From positions 28,826-92,825 of the forward strand of contig JAHDDQ010000002.1 in NCBI GenBank assembly GCA_020629275.1: 64,000 nt of DNA, written 5' to 3'. Positions 23,945 to 33,770 of this stretch are shown piece after piece. Source of the DNA: Tenacibaculum sp. (GTDB lineage: Bacteria > Bacteroidota > Bacteroidia > Flavobacteriales > Flavobacteriaceae). Positions within the stretch are counted from its first letter, which is position 1, and every line of letters begins with the position of its first letter. The position numbers and the translations under genes were made by a program. The notes under the pieces were generated by a model, which worked only from the letters and a program-made list of their open reading frames with translations, made no database searches and was not told the DNA's origin.

Positions 23945-24739
23945 ATGAAACTCAAAAATAAAATAGTTTGGATTACTGGAGCGTCCTCTGGTATAGGAAA
24001 ATCCCTAGCAATTCAACTTTCAAGCCAAAATACAAAATTAATATTATCTTCAAGAAATGAAAGTGCTTTAAATGATGTAAAGGAATTATGTGCTTATAAA
24101 AGCAATATTGAAGTACTGCCGTTAGATTTGGAAAATTATGAGAGTTTGCCAGAAAAAGTGGTTGAAGCATTACGCCTATTTGGAGATATAGATATTCTAA
24201 TAAATAACGGTGGTATTAGTCAACGATCTTTAGCAGTAGAAACCAGTATAGCTGTAGATGAGCGTTTAATGACTGTAAATTATTTAGGAACTGTTGCGTT
24301 AACAAAGGCTTTACTACCATATTTTATTTCCAAAAAGCGAGGACATTTTGTGGTTACTACGAGTATAGTAGGTAAGATAGGAACACCATTAAGATCGAGT
24401 TATGCTGCGGCTAAACATGCTTTACATGGTTTTTTTGATAGTTTAAGAGCAGAAATTCATGATTATAATATTAAAGTTACGTTGGTTTGTCCTGGATTTG
24501 TAACTACAAATGTTTCTAAAAATGCACTTACTGGAGATGGAAGTGCTCAAGAGGTAATGGACAAAGCGACTGCAAACGGAATACATCCTGATAGATTTGC
24601 TACGTTAATGATTAAAGCTATAGAAGGAAAAAAAGAAGAAGTATATATAGCAGGTGCTAAAGAAAAATTAGGAGTTTATGCAAAACGGTTTTATCCAAAA
24701 TTACTTTCTAAAATGTTACGTAAGCTAAGTGTTACTTAA
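23945..24739 (+). CDS. short-chain dehydrogenase/reductase (SDR)
   Basis: The 264-residue protein has the SDR cofactor motif TGASSGIG (near 11-18), the NNGG strand (near 88), the serine at about 142 (TTSIVGKIG) and the YAAAKHAL active-site Tyr-Lys pair (near 154-158). It is an NAD(P)-dependent oxidoreductase of unknown substrate. It overlaps the opposite-strand gene at 24732 by 8 bases at the 3' end. Confidence 0.92.
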   Translation: MKLKNKIVWITGASSGIGKSLAIQLSSQNTKLILSSRNESALNDVKELCAYKSNIEVLPLDLENYESLPEKVVEALRLFGDIDILINNGGISQRSLAVETSIAVDERLMTVNYLGTVALTKALLPYFISKKRGHFVVTTSIVGKIGTPLRSSYAAAKHALHGFFDSLRAEIHDYNIKVTLVCPGFVTTNVSKNALTGDGSAQEVMDKATANGIHPDRFATLMIKAIEGKKEEVYIAGAKEKLGVYAKRFYPKLLSKMLRKLSVT

Positions 24740-25088
24740 AGAAATCAATAGCTTCAAAATAATTTATTATGGCTTCTTTCATTAACACACTTTGTTCGCC
24801 TGGTTTTAAACTCGGTAACTCAGTTAATGTTTTATAGTGTGGCCAACCTTCGTCATCAAAATAATCAAACTCATAATATCCGTAAGGTTCTAATAATTTA
24901 CAAATGGCAATGTGCATTAAATTTATCTTTTCATCTTTTTTAAATTTACGCTGTCCTTGCCCCAATTCTTGAACACCTATTAAGTAAATTACAGCATCAA
25001 GATTTAATTCATCTCCTTCTGCAAATTGACTTGATAATGATGAAATTAAAAAATCCCACTTTTCTTTTAAGTTATTAACTTTAATCAT
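24732..25088 (-). CDS. conserved-looking cytoplasmic protein of unknown function
   Basis: The 118-residue acidic protein contains the blocks AVIYLIGVQELGQGQRKFKKDEKINLMHIAICKLL-like (about 32-66; written here as two pieces AVIYLIGVQELGQG and KINLMHIAICKLL) and a YYEFDYFDDEGWPHY segment. No domain is recognised. It is divergent from cvpA, with only about 60 bases between starts, so the two promoters lie close together. Its stop overlaps the SDR stop. Confidence 0.7.
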   Translation of the reverse strand: MIKVNNLKEKWDFLISSLSSQFAEGDELNLDAVIYLIGVQELGQGQRKFKKDEKINLMHIAICKLLEPYGYYEFDYFDDEGWPHYKTLTELPSLKPGEQSVLMKEAIINYFEAIDFFK

Positions 25089-25153
25089 TCGTTTATTAAT
25101 TGAAAAAGCAAAGATACAAACGAGTTAATTATATTTGTTTAAATTTTTTGAAT

Positions 25154-25684
25154 ATGAATACTTTCGATATTATCATAGCTGCGTTATTACTTTTTGGCTT
25201 TGTAAGAGGTTTACTAAAAGGTCTTTTTGTAGAAATAGCTTCTTTGGTTGCATTAGTCGCTGGTGTTTACGGAGCTATTCATTTCTCTTATTTTTTAGGA
25301 GATTGGTTGAAAGACAGTTTAGATTGGGATGAAAAGTATATAACTTTAATGGCTTTTGCAGGAACATTTGTGGTTATTATACTTGTTATAGCATTATTAG
25401 GGAAAATTCTTACAAGAATAGCTGACTTTGCTTCACTAGGAATATTGAATAAAATTTTAGGTGGTGTTTTCGGAGCTTTAAAGATAGGGTTGATTCTAAG
25501 TGTTGTCTTTATTTTCTTTGGAAAAATGAATGATACTATTCCTTTTGTAAACCAAGAGAGTTTGAACGAATCTATTCTCTATGGTCCAGTTAAGAAAATT
25601 GCACCTATGATTTTTCCATCTATTATAAGAGGAGAAGAAAATAATAATCAAGAAGAAAAAGATAATGAGAAACAGTCAATTTAA
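25154..25684 (+). CDS. cvpA: CvpA family membrane protein
   Basis: The start at 25154 (MNTFDIIIAALLLFGFVRG) was preferred to 25100 because it opens directly with the first membrane segment typical of CvpA. The 176-residue protein has four hydrophobic segments (about 3-20, 28-48, 65-85, 105-125) and a charged C-terminal tail. CvpA proteins are linked to colicin V export and biofilm formation in other bacteria; exact function is unknown. Ends at a bidirectional terminator. Confidence 0.88.
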   Translation: MNTFDIIIAALLLFGFVRGLLKGLFVEIASLVALVAGVYGAIHFSYFLGDWLKDSLDWDEKYITLMAFAGTFVVIILVIALLGKILTRIADFASLGILNKILGGVFGALKIGLILSVVFIFFGKMNDTIPFVNQESLNESILYGPVKKIAPMIFPSIIRGEENNNQEEKDNEKQSI

Positions 25685-25706
25685 AGCTATTCTCTATCAC
25701 ACAAAA

Positions 25707-25747
25707 AAATAAAAGCATCTTGATTTATAAATCAAGATGCTTTTATT
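25707..25747. terminator. bidirectional terminator between cvpA and carbonic anhydrase
   Basis: A perfect stem of about 19 bp (25709-25727 with 25728-25746, small loop formed at the centre) has A-rich and T-rich sides, so it can work for both converging transcripts. Confidence 0.85.
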
Positions 25748-25767
25748 TTAATAACTCTAATAATTGA

Positions 25768-26397
25768 TTATACCATAGTTACTTTACCTGTATGTAGAGA
25801 GTATACGCCACCAACAATAGAAATTTCACCATTGTCTTCCATTTCTTGTAAAATGTTACTCTTTTCTCTAATTCTATCGATAGTTAGTTTTACATTATTT
25901 TCTACGGTTTGCGCCACAAATTCTTTATTAGAAGAATCTGTTACACCTTCAACTTGTTCAGAAGATAATTTAACCGCAGGTATAATATTATCTAACATAG
26001 CAGTAATATTTCCTAATTCAACACCGTCACAAGCAGCTTTAACTGCGCCGCAACTTTCATGACCCAATACGAAAACTAGCTTACTACCAGCAACAGCACA
26101 TGAATATTCCATACTTCCTAAAATATCCACGTTTTCAAAATTACCAGCCACTCTAGCTACAAAAATGTCACCAATAGTTTGATCAAAAACTAATTCTACA
26201 GGTACACGAGAGTCTATACATGATAAAATTACTGCTTTTGGGAATTGGCCTCCAGTAGTTTGCGCTACTAAAGTGTTAACATCAGAAGCAGTTATATTAT
26301 TAGCTGCATAACGACTATTCCCTTCTAATAAATCTTGTAACACAGATTTAGGTGTTAAACTTGTTTGTAAATCTTTGGTTATAGCTGTATTTCTCAT
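25768..26397 (-). CDS. beta-class carbonic anhydrase
   Basis: The 209-residue protein has the zinc ligands of beta carbonic anhydrases: C60 and the D62/R64 dyad in CIDSRVP, then H113 and C116 in GHESCGAV. It interconverts CO2 and bicarbonate in the cytoplasm. It begins 7 bases after the stop of the SulP gene at 26405, and a second SulP gene lies just upstream, so the operon probably supplies or balances bicarbonate. Confidence 0.95.
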   Translation of the reverse strand: MRNTAITKDLQTSLTPKSVLQDLLEGNSRYAANNITASDVNTLVAQTTGGQFPKAVILSCIDSRVPVELVFDQTIGDIFVARVAGNFENVDILGSMEYSCAVAGSKLVFVLGHESCGAVKAACDGVELGNITAMLDNIIPAVKLSSEQVEGVTDSSNKEFVAQTVENNVKLTIDRIREKSNILQEMEDNGEISIVGGVYSLHTGKVTMV

Positions 26398-26404
26398 TAT
26401 AATT

Positions 26405-28270
26405 TTATTTGTTTTTAATGGTTTGTTTAACCCACTCTAAACAGTCAGAGAAGGTTTTAAATATGTGTGAATTTGAGACTAAAGCAGGGATAATGCCAAT
26501 TTTTTCCATCATGTATTTAGGTTGTTCTAAAACATCAACAAAAAGTACATGGATACCACTTTGTTTCAAATCAATTAAAATATCTTCTAAAGCAAATAAA
26601 CCAGATTGGTCTACATAAGGCATTCTTCCCATTCGTATGATTACTATTTTAGCAGTGTCAGGAATTTGTTTCGCTAACTGCTGAAAATTACTTGTAGATC
26701 CAAAAAATAAAGGTCCATTGATGTGCTTTATAAATACTTCATCAAAAAGTTGTTCAGGAAAATCAACTTCATCTTCCCAAGCTTTTTCTTCTTCTTCTAA
26801 CTTTCTAACATCCGATCTTTTAGCGGTTACATCACCAATTTTTTTCATAAAGATTAATGAAGCGATTATCAAACCGATTCCTACAGCATAAACTAAATCC
26901 CAAAATGTAGATAATAAAAGTACCACAAGCATTATAATTACTTCTGAACTCACTCTAAACGGACCTAGTTTTACATCTTTAGGTAAGTTTGGAATTGCAC
27001 GAAGTCCTTTATAATCCATTACGCCAATACCAACAGTTATAAGAACACCAGCTAAAACAGCTGCAGGAATCTTTGAAGCGATAGGCCCCAAACCTAGTAA
27101 GATAATTAATAGCATGGTACCAGCTATCATACCAGAAAGTTTTGTCTTTCCTCCAGATTTTATATTTACAACAGTTCTTATTGTAGCACCAGCACCTGGA
27201 ATACCTCCAAATATTGCAGCAATACTATTTCCGATTCCCTGACCAACTAATTCTTTATTAGGTTTATGCTTAGTTTTTGTCATATTATCTGCAACGACAG
27301 AGGTTAATAGTGAATCTATAGCTCCTAAAAGTGCTAGCGTAAACGATGTAAATATGAAAGGTTTAATGCTAGAAAAGTTAAAGGTTGAGAAAATTTCTAG
27401 TTTAGGAACAGGAAAACCACCTGGAATTTCTTCTATAGGACGATAGTTGATATTGAAAACTAGTGCTATTACCGTCATAACAACCAGTGCAACTAATGTA
27501 CTAGGAATAGAAGTTGTAATTCTTTTAAACAAATAGATAATCAGAATGGTTCCGAGTGCTAATGCTAATTCAATTAAACTAATGTTTTTTAAAGCTCTTG
27601 GAAGTACTTTAAGTGTTCCCAATACACCAGAAGATTCTTTACCCGCTAATGTTTTTGCTTCTTTTAAAATGCTAGCATCGGTTATTTCATTAGAACGTTC
27701 AATAGTTCCTTGAAAGTTTTCTAAAACTAAAATGCCTTGACCTGCCTCATCTTTTAAAATATTCTGAAGAATAATTTCTTGTGCTTTTGGTTTAAAGTTT
27801 TCAACATAACTTACATCTTCTTTTGCATAATAACCAATAGAAGGTAAAATTTGAGTTACTAAAATAATTAAACCAATAGCAGTCATAAACCCTGAAACAA
27901 CAGGATACGGAATGTAGCGTATGTATTTACCAAATCCTAAAAGGCCCAAACCGATTTGTAATATACCAGCCAATAAAAAAATAGTTAGAATGGTAGGTAA
28001 AGCTTGTTCTACATTTCCATCATTAGCAGCTATTATTGTTCCTATAACAACCATACTAACTGCTGTCATAGGAGCTGTTGGTCCAGAAATTTGAGTTGAT
28101 GTTCCTCCAAAAAGAGAAGCGAAAAATGCTATTAAAATTGCTCCGTATAAACCTGCACTAGGTCCTAAACCAGAAGAAACTCCAAAAGCTAATGCTAATG
28201 GTAAAGCTACTATACCAGCGGTAATACCTCCAAATAAGTCTCCTTTAATATTGGTAAAAAGATGTTTCAT
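26405..28270 (-). CDS. SulP family anion transporter with STAS domain (bicarbonate-type candidate)
   Basis: The 621-residue protein has 10-12 hydrophobic segments starting at FGGITAGIVALPLALAFGVS (near 12), the GGIPGAGATIRTVVNIKSGG loop (near 355-375) and a C-terminal STAS domain (about 510-620; RMGRMPYVDQSGLFALEDIL). An unusual extracytoplasmic insertion (about 150-215) lies between early membrane segments. The gene sits 7 bases upstream of carbonic anhydrase, which argues for bicarbonate rather than sulfate as substrate (inference from context). Confidence 0.9.
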   Translation of the reverse strand: MKHLFTNIKGDLFGGITAGIVALPLALAFGVSSGLGPSAGLYGAILIAFFASLFGGTSTQISGPTAPMTAVSMVVIGTIIAANDGNVEQALPTILTIFLLAGILQIGLGLLGFGKYIRYIPYPVVSGFMTAIGLIILVTQILPSIGYYAKEDVSYVENFKPKAQEIILQNILKDEAGQGILVLENFQGTIERSNEITDASILKEAKTLAGKESSGVLGTLKVLPRALKNISLIELALALGTILIIYLFKRITTSIPSTLVALVVMTVIALVFNINYRPIEEIPGGFPVPKLEIFSTFNFSSIKPFIFTSFTLALLGAIDSLLTSVVADNMTKTKHKPNKELVGQGIGNSIAAIFGGIPGAGATIRTVVNIKSGGKTKLSGMIAGTMLLIILLGLGPIASKIPAAVLAGVLITVGIGVMDYKGLRAIPNLPKDVKLGPFRVSSEVIIMLVVLLLSTFWDLVYAVGIGLIIASLIFMKKIGDVTAKRSDVRKLEEEEKAWEDEVDFPEQLFDEVFIKHINGPLFFGSTSNFQQLAKQIPDTAKIVIIRMGRMPYVDQSGLFALEDILIDLKQSGIHVLFVDVLEQPKYMMEKIGIIPALVSNSHIFKTFSDCLEWVKQTIKNK

Positions 28271-28329
28271 TATAAGTTAGATTGAAAAATAATAATAATA
28301 TTTAATAAACTTAAGCCATTTGATAGCAA

Positions 28330-29910
28330 TTAGCTAGCTTTTGGAGTCAATTTAAAAAACTCAATGAAACTATCAGGGTTTTCAACAACACCGCGTTCAG
28401 AATATAGTTTAATGTCTATATTTTTTTCTTTGGCTTTGAATGCGAAATCCTCTAAAATTTCAATAATATCGTTATCAAGATAACGTGTTTTTCTTACGTC
28501 TAATTCCAAGTATGTACCTTCTGGGAGTCTATCTAATTCTTTTAAAATTGCTCCTTTGTTAAAGAAAGTAACTTCTTCAGCAAAAGTCATCTTTATTTTA
28601 TGGTTTCCGTTACTCTTGTCTTCTATGTGTAAAAAGTGAGAGTTTTGATAACTCTTTATCAATATAACAACGATTCCAACGGCTAACCCTAAGCCAATTC
28701 CTACCAATAAGTCAGTAAAAACAATACCAACAACAGTAACAACAAAAGGAATAAATTGTTTCCATCCTAGTTGGTACATCTTTTTGAATAATGCTGGTTT
28801 AGCCAATTTAAATCCAACAACTAATAATATAGCTGCAAGTACAGATAATGGAATTTTATTTAAAAGGCCTGGTATAAGAATTACAGAGATTAAAAGAAGA
28901 AAACCATGAATAATAGCTGACATTTTACTTTTACCGCCTGATTGAATATTTGCAGAACTTCTAACGATTACTTGTGTTATTGGTAACCCTCCAATAAGAC
29001 CAGAAATAATATTACCAGTTCCCTGAGCTAATAGCTCACGGTTTGTAGGCGTAACATTTTTGTCTGGATCTAATTTATCTGTAGCTTCAACACATAACAA
29101 TGTCTCTAAACTAGCGACTAATGCAATTGTAAATCCAACAATCCATATTTCAGGGTTTGTAATGGCAGCAAAATTAGGAAACTTAAACTGACCTAAGAAA
29201 GAATCTAGTGTGTCAGGTACTGGAACACTAACCAAGTGCGAAGCTTTAATTCCTAAAGATTCATTTCCTTGTGTGATTAAATAAAAGATAATACCTACAG
29301 CAACAGCAACCAAAGGCCCTTGTATAAGCTGAAAAATTTTTGCTTTTTTAGAAAGAACTTTTTCCCATAAAATAAGAATTCCCAAACCTAATACACCTAC
29401 AATTGTTGACCCTAAGCTTATAAAATTGACAGATTTGAATATCTCTGAAAATGTATTTTCACCATCGATTTGAGCAAAAGCAAAATCACCTTCAGGATCG
29501 GCATCATACCCAAAAAAGTGAGGTATTTGTTTTAGAATTATAATAATTCCTATACCTGTGAGCATTCCTTTTATTACAGAAGAAGGAAAGTAATAACCAA
29601 TGATTCCAGCCTTTAAAAAACCAAAAATTAATTGAATAATTCCACCTAAAACAACAGCAACTAAAAAGTTTTGATAACCTCCAAGTGTTCCTATGGCAGT
29701 TAATACTATAGCTGCTAAACCAGCTGCAGGACCACTTACTCCTATTTTTGAACCACTTAAACCTCCAACTACAATTCCTCCAATAATCCCTGCGATTAAA
29801 CCAGAGAATAATGGCGCACCACTCGCCAATGCAATACCTAAACATAGAGGTAATGCTACAAAAAATACCACTATACTAGCGGGTAAATCACTTTTAATTG
29901 TTTTAAACAT
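28330..29910 (-). CDS. second SulP family anion transporter
   Basis: The 526-residue protein shares the SulP core: SDLPASIVVFFVALPLCLGIALASG (near 6-30, membrane segment 1), GGLPITQVIVRSSANIQSGG (near 310) and a short STAS-like end (about 435-526). It is 59 bases upstream of the other SulP gene on the same strand. The two are diverged paralogues, not a recent duplication. Bicarbonate or sulfate transport in the inner membrane; context with carbonic anhydrase favours bicarbonate. Confidence 0.9.
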   Translation of the reverse strand: MFKTIKSDLPASIVVFFVALPLCLGIALASGAPLFSGLIAGIIGGIVVGGLSGSKIGVSGPAAGLAAIVLTAIGTLGGYQNFLVAVVLGGIIQLIFGFLKAGIIGYYFPSSVIKGMLTGIGIIIILKQIPHFFGYDADPEGDFAFAQIDGENTFSEIFKSVNFISLGSTIVGVLGLGILILWEKVLSKKAKIFQLIQGPLVAVAVGIIFYLITQGNESLGIKASHLVSVPVPDTLDSFLGQFKFPNFAAITNPEIWIVGFTIALVASLETLLCVEATDKLDPDKNVTPTNRELLAQGTGNIISGLIGGLPITQVIVRSSANIQSGGKSKMSAIIHGFLLLISVILIPGLLNKIPLSVLAAILLVVGFKLAKPALFKKMYQLGWKQFIPFVVTVVGIVFTDLLVGIGLGLAVGIVVILIKSYQNSHFLHIEDKSNGNHKIKMTFAEEVTFFNKGAILKELDRLPEGTYLELDVRKTRYLDNDIIEILEDFAFKAKEKNIDIKLYSERGVVENPDSFIEFFKLTPKAS

Positions 29911-29964
29911 GTAAAATAATACTTTAATTAGCCTTTGAGAAATGCTAATACGTTAAACTTAATT

Positions 29965-30288
29965 TTAAATAAACGATAGTGTTAAACTCAAGTATTTTGG
30001 TGGTGGAGACTCTAATTTTTTATGAACAGATGCATATTCTTTTGAAAGATAAACTACTTCTTGTACATTTTCAGAAATACTATGTATAGTTCTTAGGGTA
30101 TTCGTATGAAGAAGTTTGATTTCTAGGTTTTTTGTAGTCTCGGTTTCCTCACCTTCCATGTCTTCTTCAATATCATTGATCGTTAATGATATATCACACT
30201 TGTTTTCAGTTAGACTAAAATAGGTGGGAAGGATAATAGCTGAAAGCAATACAGCTATTAATGAATATGTATAAATATTCTTAATCAT
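29965..30288 (-). CDS. small single-span membrane protein of unknown function
   Basis: The start at 30288 (MIKNIYTYSLIAVLLSAIIL) is preferred over 30315 because the first nine residues of the longer frame are unlike a leader. The 107-residue protein has one N-terminal hydrophobic segment and an acidic, polar remainder (EEDMEGEETETTKN). It could be a periplasmic protein with an uncleaved anchor. No family recognised. It lies 50-60 bases downstream of batE. Confidence 0.5.
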   Translation of the reverse strand: MIKNIYTYSLIAVLLSAIILPTYFSLTENKCDISLTINDIEEDMEGEETETTKNLEIKLLHTNTLRTIHSISENVQEVVYLSKEYASVHKKLESPPPKYLSLTLSFI

Positions 30289-30344
30289 ACAAAAAAATGA
30301 ATCGTAAATATACAATAACTGAATGTTGGTTTTGCTAAAAATAA

Positions 30345-31106
30345 CTAAAAATCATTTAATAGCTGTATTTCATTTGTGTGTAACCAACCTATTTTTCCAT
30401 CTATTAAACGTATTTTATTCCAGTTGTCGACCTTATCAAGAACAAAAACCTTAGTGCCTTCGTGTAAAACGAATGCTTCATCAGCTCTTTTAGTTGGTTC
30501 GTTTTTTACTGAAACTTCTTCTGTAAAAACGATAGCTTCAATTGTTTTTAAGCTACTATTATACTGTTGAAAGCTAACAATAACACTTAATAATAAAAGA
30601 ATTAATGATATTGAACTAGTTGTGAAAAAGAGTCTTTTTTTAAGAGGAGTTTTTGAAAAGTAGTACATTAAAAATAACATAGCTGTTATAAATGAAAAGA
30701 CAATACTAAATATAGCCCATCCATTGTAGGTAAATTTGGTAAGGAAACGATCGTTGAATTTTTGAAATACAGATTTAGGCAATTCTTCAATTCGATCTAA
30801 AGCAAGTCTTTTAGCAAAAATTAAATTATTTTTAGCATCTTCATTTAGAGGATCTAATTTTAATGCTTTTTCATAATTATAAATGCTGGGTGCTACGCTA
30901 TTTAATTTATAATAGCAATTTCCTAGGTTGTAGAATAACTCTGAAGATACTGATCCTGTCGCTACAATATCTTCATAGCGTTTTATGGCTTCTTTGTAAG
31001 ATCCAGCTTTGTATAATGAATTTGCTTCTTTAAATAATTCTTCAGAATCTTGAGCATATATAGTGCTCGAAACACATACAAGTAAATAAAATATATATTT
31101 TATCAT
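30345..31106 (-). CDS. batE: BatE: TPR protein with SH3-like C-terminus
   Basis: The 253-residue protein has a signal peptide, TPR repeats (about 20-100; SSELFYNLGNCYYKLN), two membrane segments (about 127-150 and 158-177) and a C-terminal SH3b domain (KVFVLDKVDNWNKIRLIDGKIGWLHTNEI, about 215-245). This is the BatE layout. It overlaps batD by 4 bases and is the last gene of the Bat operon, which is linked to oxygen tolerance and virulence in Bacteroides and Leptospira. Confidence 0.88.
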   Translation of the reverse strand: MIKYIFYLLVCVSSTIYAQDSEELFKEANSLYKAGSYKEAIKRYEDIVATGSVSSELFYNLGNCYYKLNSVAPSIYNYEKALKLDPLNEDAKNNLIFAKRLALDRIEELPKSVFQKFNDRFLTKFTYNGWAIFSIVFSFITAMLFLMYYFSKTPLKKRLFFTTSSISLILLLLSVIVSFQQYNSSLKTIEAIVFTEEVSVKNEPTKRADEAFVLHEGTKVFVLDKVDNWNKIRLIDGKIGWLHTNEIQLLNDF

Positions 31107-32875
31107 AATTGTTTGTCTAGTAACGTTATAATTTGCTTTGCCTTTTCGTACTCTTCATTCATTTGCACATTTGTTATTGGTGTATATCGTGCAAAATCAC
31201 AATCATTTAAAACTTCAATGAAGCTAGATATTGTTGCGTTGTCAACATTTTTACTCTGAAGTAATTCAGTGATTTTTTCTCGACTAATCTCAGAAGTTTC
31301 TACTCCTAGCTTGGCTTTAAGGTAATTATGTAGTGCTTGTTCTAAAGCTTCATAAAACTGCTCTTTATTACCTAGTTGTTTTTGAGCTTTAGATAAGTAC
31401 TTCTTGGCTAATTTATCTGCTTTTCTTTGTTTATTCCCTAAAATATCAGCATTTTTCTCTTCATTCTTTTTATTGATTAGTATAACAACAGGAATAGCGA
31501 TTAAGGGAATGAATAATAAAATATAAAATAAAGTAGAGGTAAAGAAGTCGGTATTCTTTTGTGATGAAAAAGAAGTAGAGGTTTGTATATATCTAAAATC
31601 GTTTCCACTAGTTTGGACCTCTTGCTTTTCTATAACTGTAGTAGTATTTAACTCCTTACCTTCAAGGACATCTACAAAGATTTCATCAGTAGTAATGGTG
31701 TGATATTTTTCATCTTTAGGGTTAAAGTATGAGAATTCTGTTTTTGGAATTTTATATTTTCCTTTGTATTCAGGAACTATGGTATAGGTATCGGTAACAG
31801 AACCTGTTAGTCCAGATGAGGTTATGCTAACTTTTTCTTTTCGTTCTGGTTGGTATACTTCTAACTCTTTAGGTGTTTCAATAGTTGGAAGTTCGAATAA
31901 CTTTAAATTCCCTTTACCTTTTACTGTTATTTTAAGCTGTGAAGATTCATTTGCTTTCAAGCTATTTTTACTTGCATTAAGACTGTATTTAAAATCACCA
32001 ACAGCTCCTGTAAAACTTTCAGGTTTATCTTGGATTGGTAAATTTTGAGCCATAATTGTTTTTCGAGCTGAAGTATATTCTTTTCGAACTTGGCGAGTAA
32101 TAGCATTTCCAAAGAAATCGCCCCTACCAGTAGGAACAGCAACTACAATATCCATTTTCATAGGATCGATTGTTAATTTTCCAGATTTGGTTGGGATTAA
32201 TAAAGCTTTATGTAATACAGCATACCTATATTGCTCACCGTTATACATTGCTGTTTTTACTTGTGAACCATTTCTCTTTATTTCTTGATTCCAAAAGCCA
32301 CTGTATTGAGGAGATTCAGTAATAGCATTATCATAAATTCCCACGTTATTACTAAAATATAAACGATACTCTACATAAATACCTTCACCTACATAAGGTT
32401 GGTATTCTGAGACTTCAGCAACTAAATGAATATTCTGTTCAGCAATATAGTCTGGGTCATTTGGGTTTTTAGGTACAGCAACAGCACTAGTTACAATGAT
32501 TTTTATGGGGTCAGATTTTATAGTTTCTCCATCAATTTCGATCTTCGCTGAAGGAATGCTAAATTCTCCTTTTCTTTTTGGCTTTATGATGTACGTATAG
32601 GATTGAGAAAAACTTACTTTACCATTAACCCAAGATTGACTTACAGATTGACTTGGACCACCAACAATTTTAAAATTCTTAAAATTAGGAGGAGTAAAAT
32701 GATCGCCTCCCTGTTTATTAATTGCAAATTCTATACGTAAACGTTGGTTTAACCCAAGTTTGTTTTTACTCACAGTAGCTGATAATTTAGCTTCTTGAGC
32801 AAAAATAGAACTAGAAATAAGGGCTATAAGAATAGTAATATAATACTTCACCTGTTGATTACATTTATTAAACAA
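31103..32875 (-). CDS. batD: BatD family protein
   Basis: The 590-residue protein has a signal peptide (to about residue 26), a long beta-rich periplasmic region with repeated Ig-like modules (LSATVSKNKLGLNQRLRIEFAI...; 'GKGNLKLFELPTIETPKELEVYQP'-type strands around 310-345, given here in part), a membrane segment near 440-462 and a cytoplasmic tail. Typical BatD length and order. It follows batC by 80 bases and overlaps batE. Confidence 0.88.
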   Translation of the reverse strand: MFNKCNQQVKYYITILIALISSSIFAQEAKLSATVSKNKLGLNQRLRIEFAINKQGGDHFTPPNFKNFKIVGGPSQSVSQSWVNGKVSFSQSYTYIIKPKRKGEFSIPSAKIEIDGETIKSDPIKIIVTSAVAVPKNPNDPDYIAEQNIHLVAEVSEYQPYVGEGIYVEYRLYFSNNVGIYDNAITESPQYSGFWNQEIKRNGSQVKTAMYNGEQYRYAVLHKALLIPTKSGKLTIDPMKMDIVVAVPTGRGDFFGNAITRQVRKEYTSARKTIMAQNLPIQDKPESFTGAVGDFKYSLNASKNSLKANESSQLKITVKGKGNLKLFELPTIETPKELEVYQPERKEKVSITSSGLTGSVTDTYTIVPEYKGKYKIPKTEFSYFNPKDEKYHTITTDEIFVDVLEGKELNTTTVIEKQEVQTSGNDFRYIQTSTSFSSQKNTDFFTSTLFYILLFIPLIAIPVVILINKKNEEKNADILGNKQRKADKLAKKYLSKAQKQLGNKEQFYEALEQALHNYLKAKLGVETSEISREKITELLQSKNVDNATISSFIEVLNDCDFARYTPITNVQMNEEYEKAKQIITLLDKQL

Positions 32876-32956
32876 AAACGAGCAAAAATAACTAATTTTT
32901 TTATTGTTAAAATTAATTGAATTTCAAGAGTTGTAGTCTTAATATTTTATTAATTC

Positions 32957-33769
32957 TTACCAATCCTTTTCTTGTTTTATTTTTTTGCCTTTCGATTTTT
33001 TAACATTCATTTTCTTTTGTGTTTTCTTTTCCTCGTTATTTAAATTTTCTAATAACTGTTTCATTTGCTGAGGAGTCATCTTACCTGGTTGAGGTTTAGG
33101 CTTCTGGTTTTTATCCTTATCTTGTTTGTTTTGCTGTTTTTTATCTTGATCTTTTTTGTCTTTAGGATCTTTATCATTGTCTTTTCTATCTTTGTCGTCG
33201 CCTTTTTTATTATCTTTCTTCTGTTCGTCTTTTTTATCTTTTTCCTTGTCCTTATCTTTATTTTTTTGATTCTTCTTATCTTTATCCTTATCGTTTTTCT
33301 TATTTTGTTGCTGCTTTTTTAATTCTTTTTGTGCAGCTGCAAGATTGTAACGAGTTTCATCGTCTCCAGGATTATTACGCAGTGCATTTTTATAAGCATC
33401 AACGGCTTGTTGATATTGTTTCTGCTCCATCATAGCATTTCCTATGTTATGATAAGCTTCTGCCTTTTCAATTTTATCAGTAGCAGTTTTAGTAGTTAGT
33501 TCATATTGAGAAACTGCTTCTTTATAATTCTTGTTCTGATATAATGCATTTCCAAAGTTATAGCTAGCTTTATCGTAAGAACTATTCTTGCCTAAAGCTT
33601 TTCTGTAAGATATTGAAGCCTCATCAAACTTTTCTTTATTATATAATTTATTTCCTTCTCTTAATAAAGAACGGGCTTCTCTTTGTAATTTTATAGTGTC
33701 TTGTTGTGCTGAAATTTTTATTGAAAAAAATACGAGTACAATTGCTACAAGTTCTACTGTTGTTTTCAT
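32957..33769 (-). CDS. batC: BatC: TPR protein with charged tail
   Basis: The 270-residue protein has a signal peptide (to about residue 22), three TPR repeats (about 35-140; SYDKASYNFGNALYQNKNYKEA, EKAEAYHNIGNAMMEQKQY) and a long low-complexity tail of K, D, N and Q (about 145-230), ending in a helical segment. This layout is typical of BatC. It is 1 base from batB. The tail is repetitive, so exact length may vary between strains. Confidence 0.88.
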   Translation of the reverse strand: MKTTVELVAIVLVFFSIKISAQQDTIKLQREARSLLREGNKLYNKEKFDEASISYRKALGKNSSYDKASYNFGNALYQNKNYKEAVSQYELTTKTATDKIEKAEAYHNIGNAMMEQKQYQQAVDAYKNALRNNPGDDETRYNLAAAQKELKKQQQNKKNDKDKDKKNQKNKDKDKEKDKKDEQKKDNKKGDDKDRKDNDKDPKDKKDQDKKQQNKQDKDKNQKPKPQPGKMTPQQMKQLLENLNNEEKKTQKKMNVKKSKGKKIKQEKDW

Positions 33770-33770
33770 T

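Noticed and set aside
33065..33322. 85-codon hydrophobic frame opposite batC
   Set aside because: It is the reverse of the lysine/aspartate-rich low-complexity tail of BatC; no independent support.
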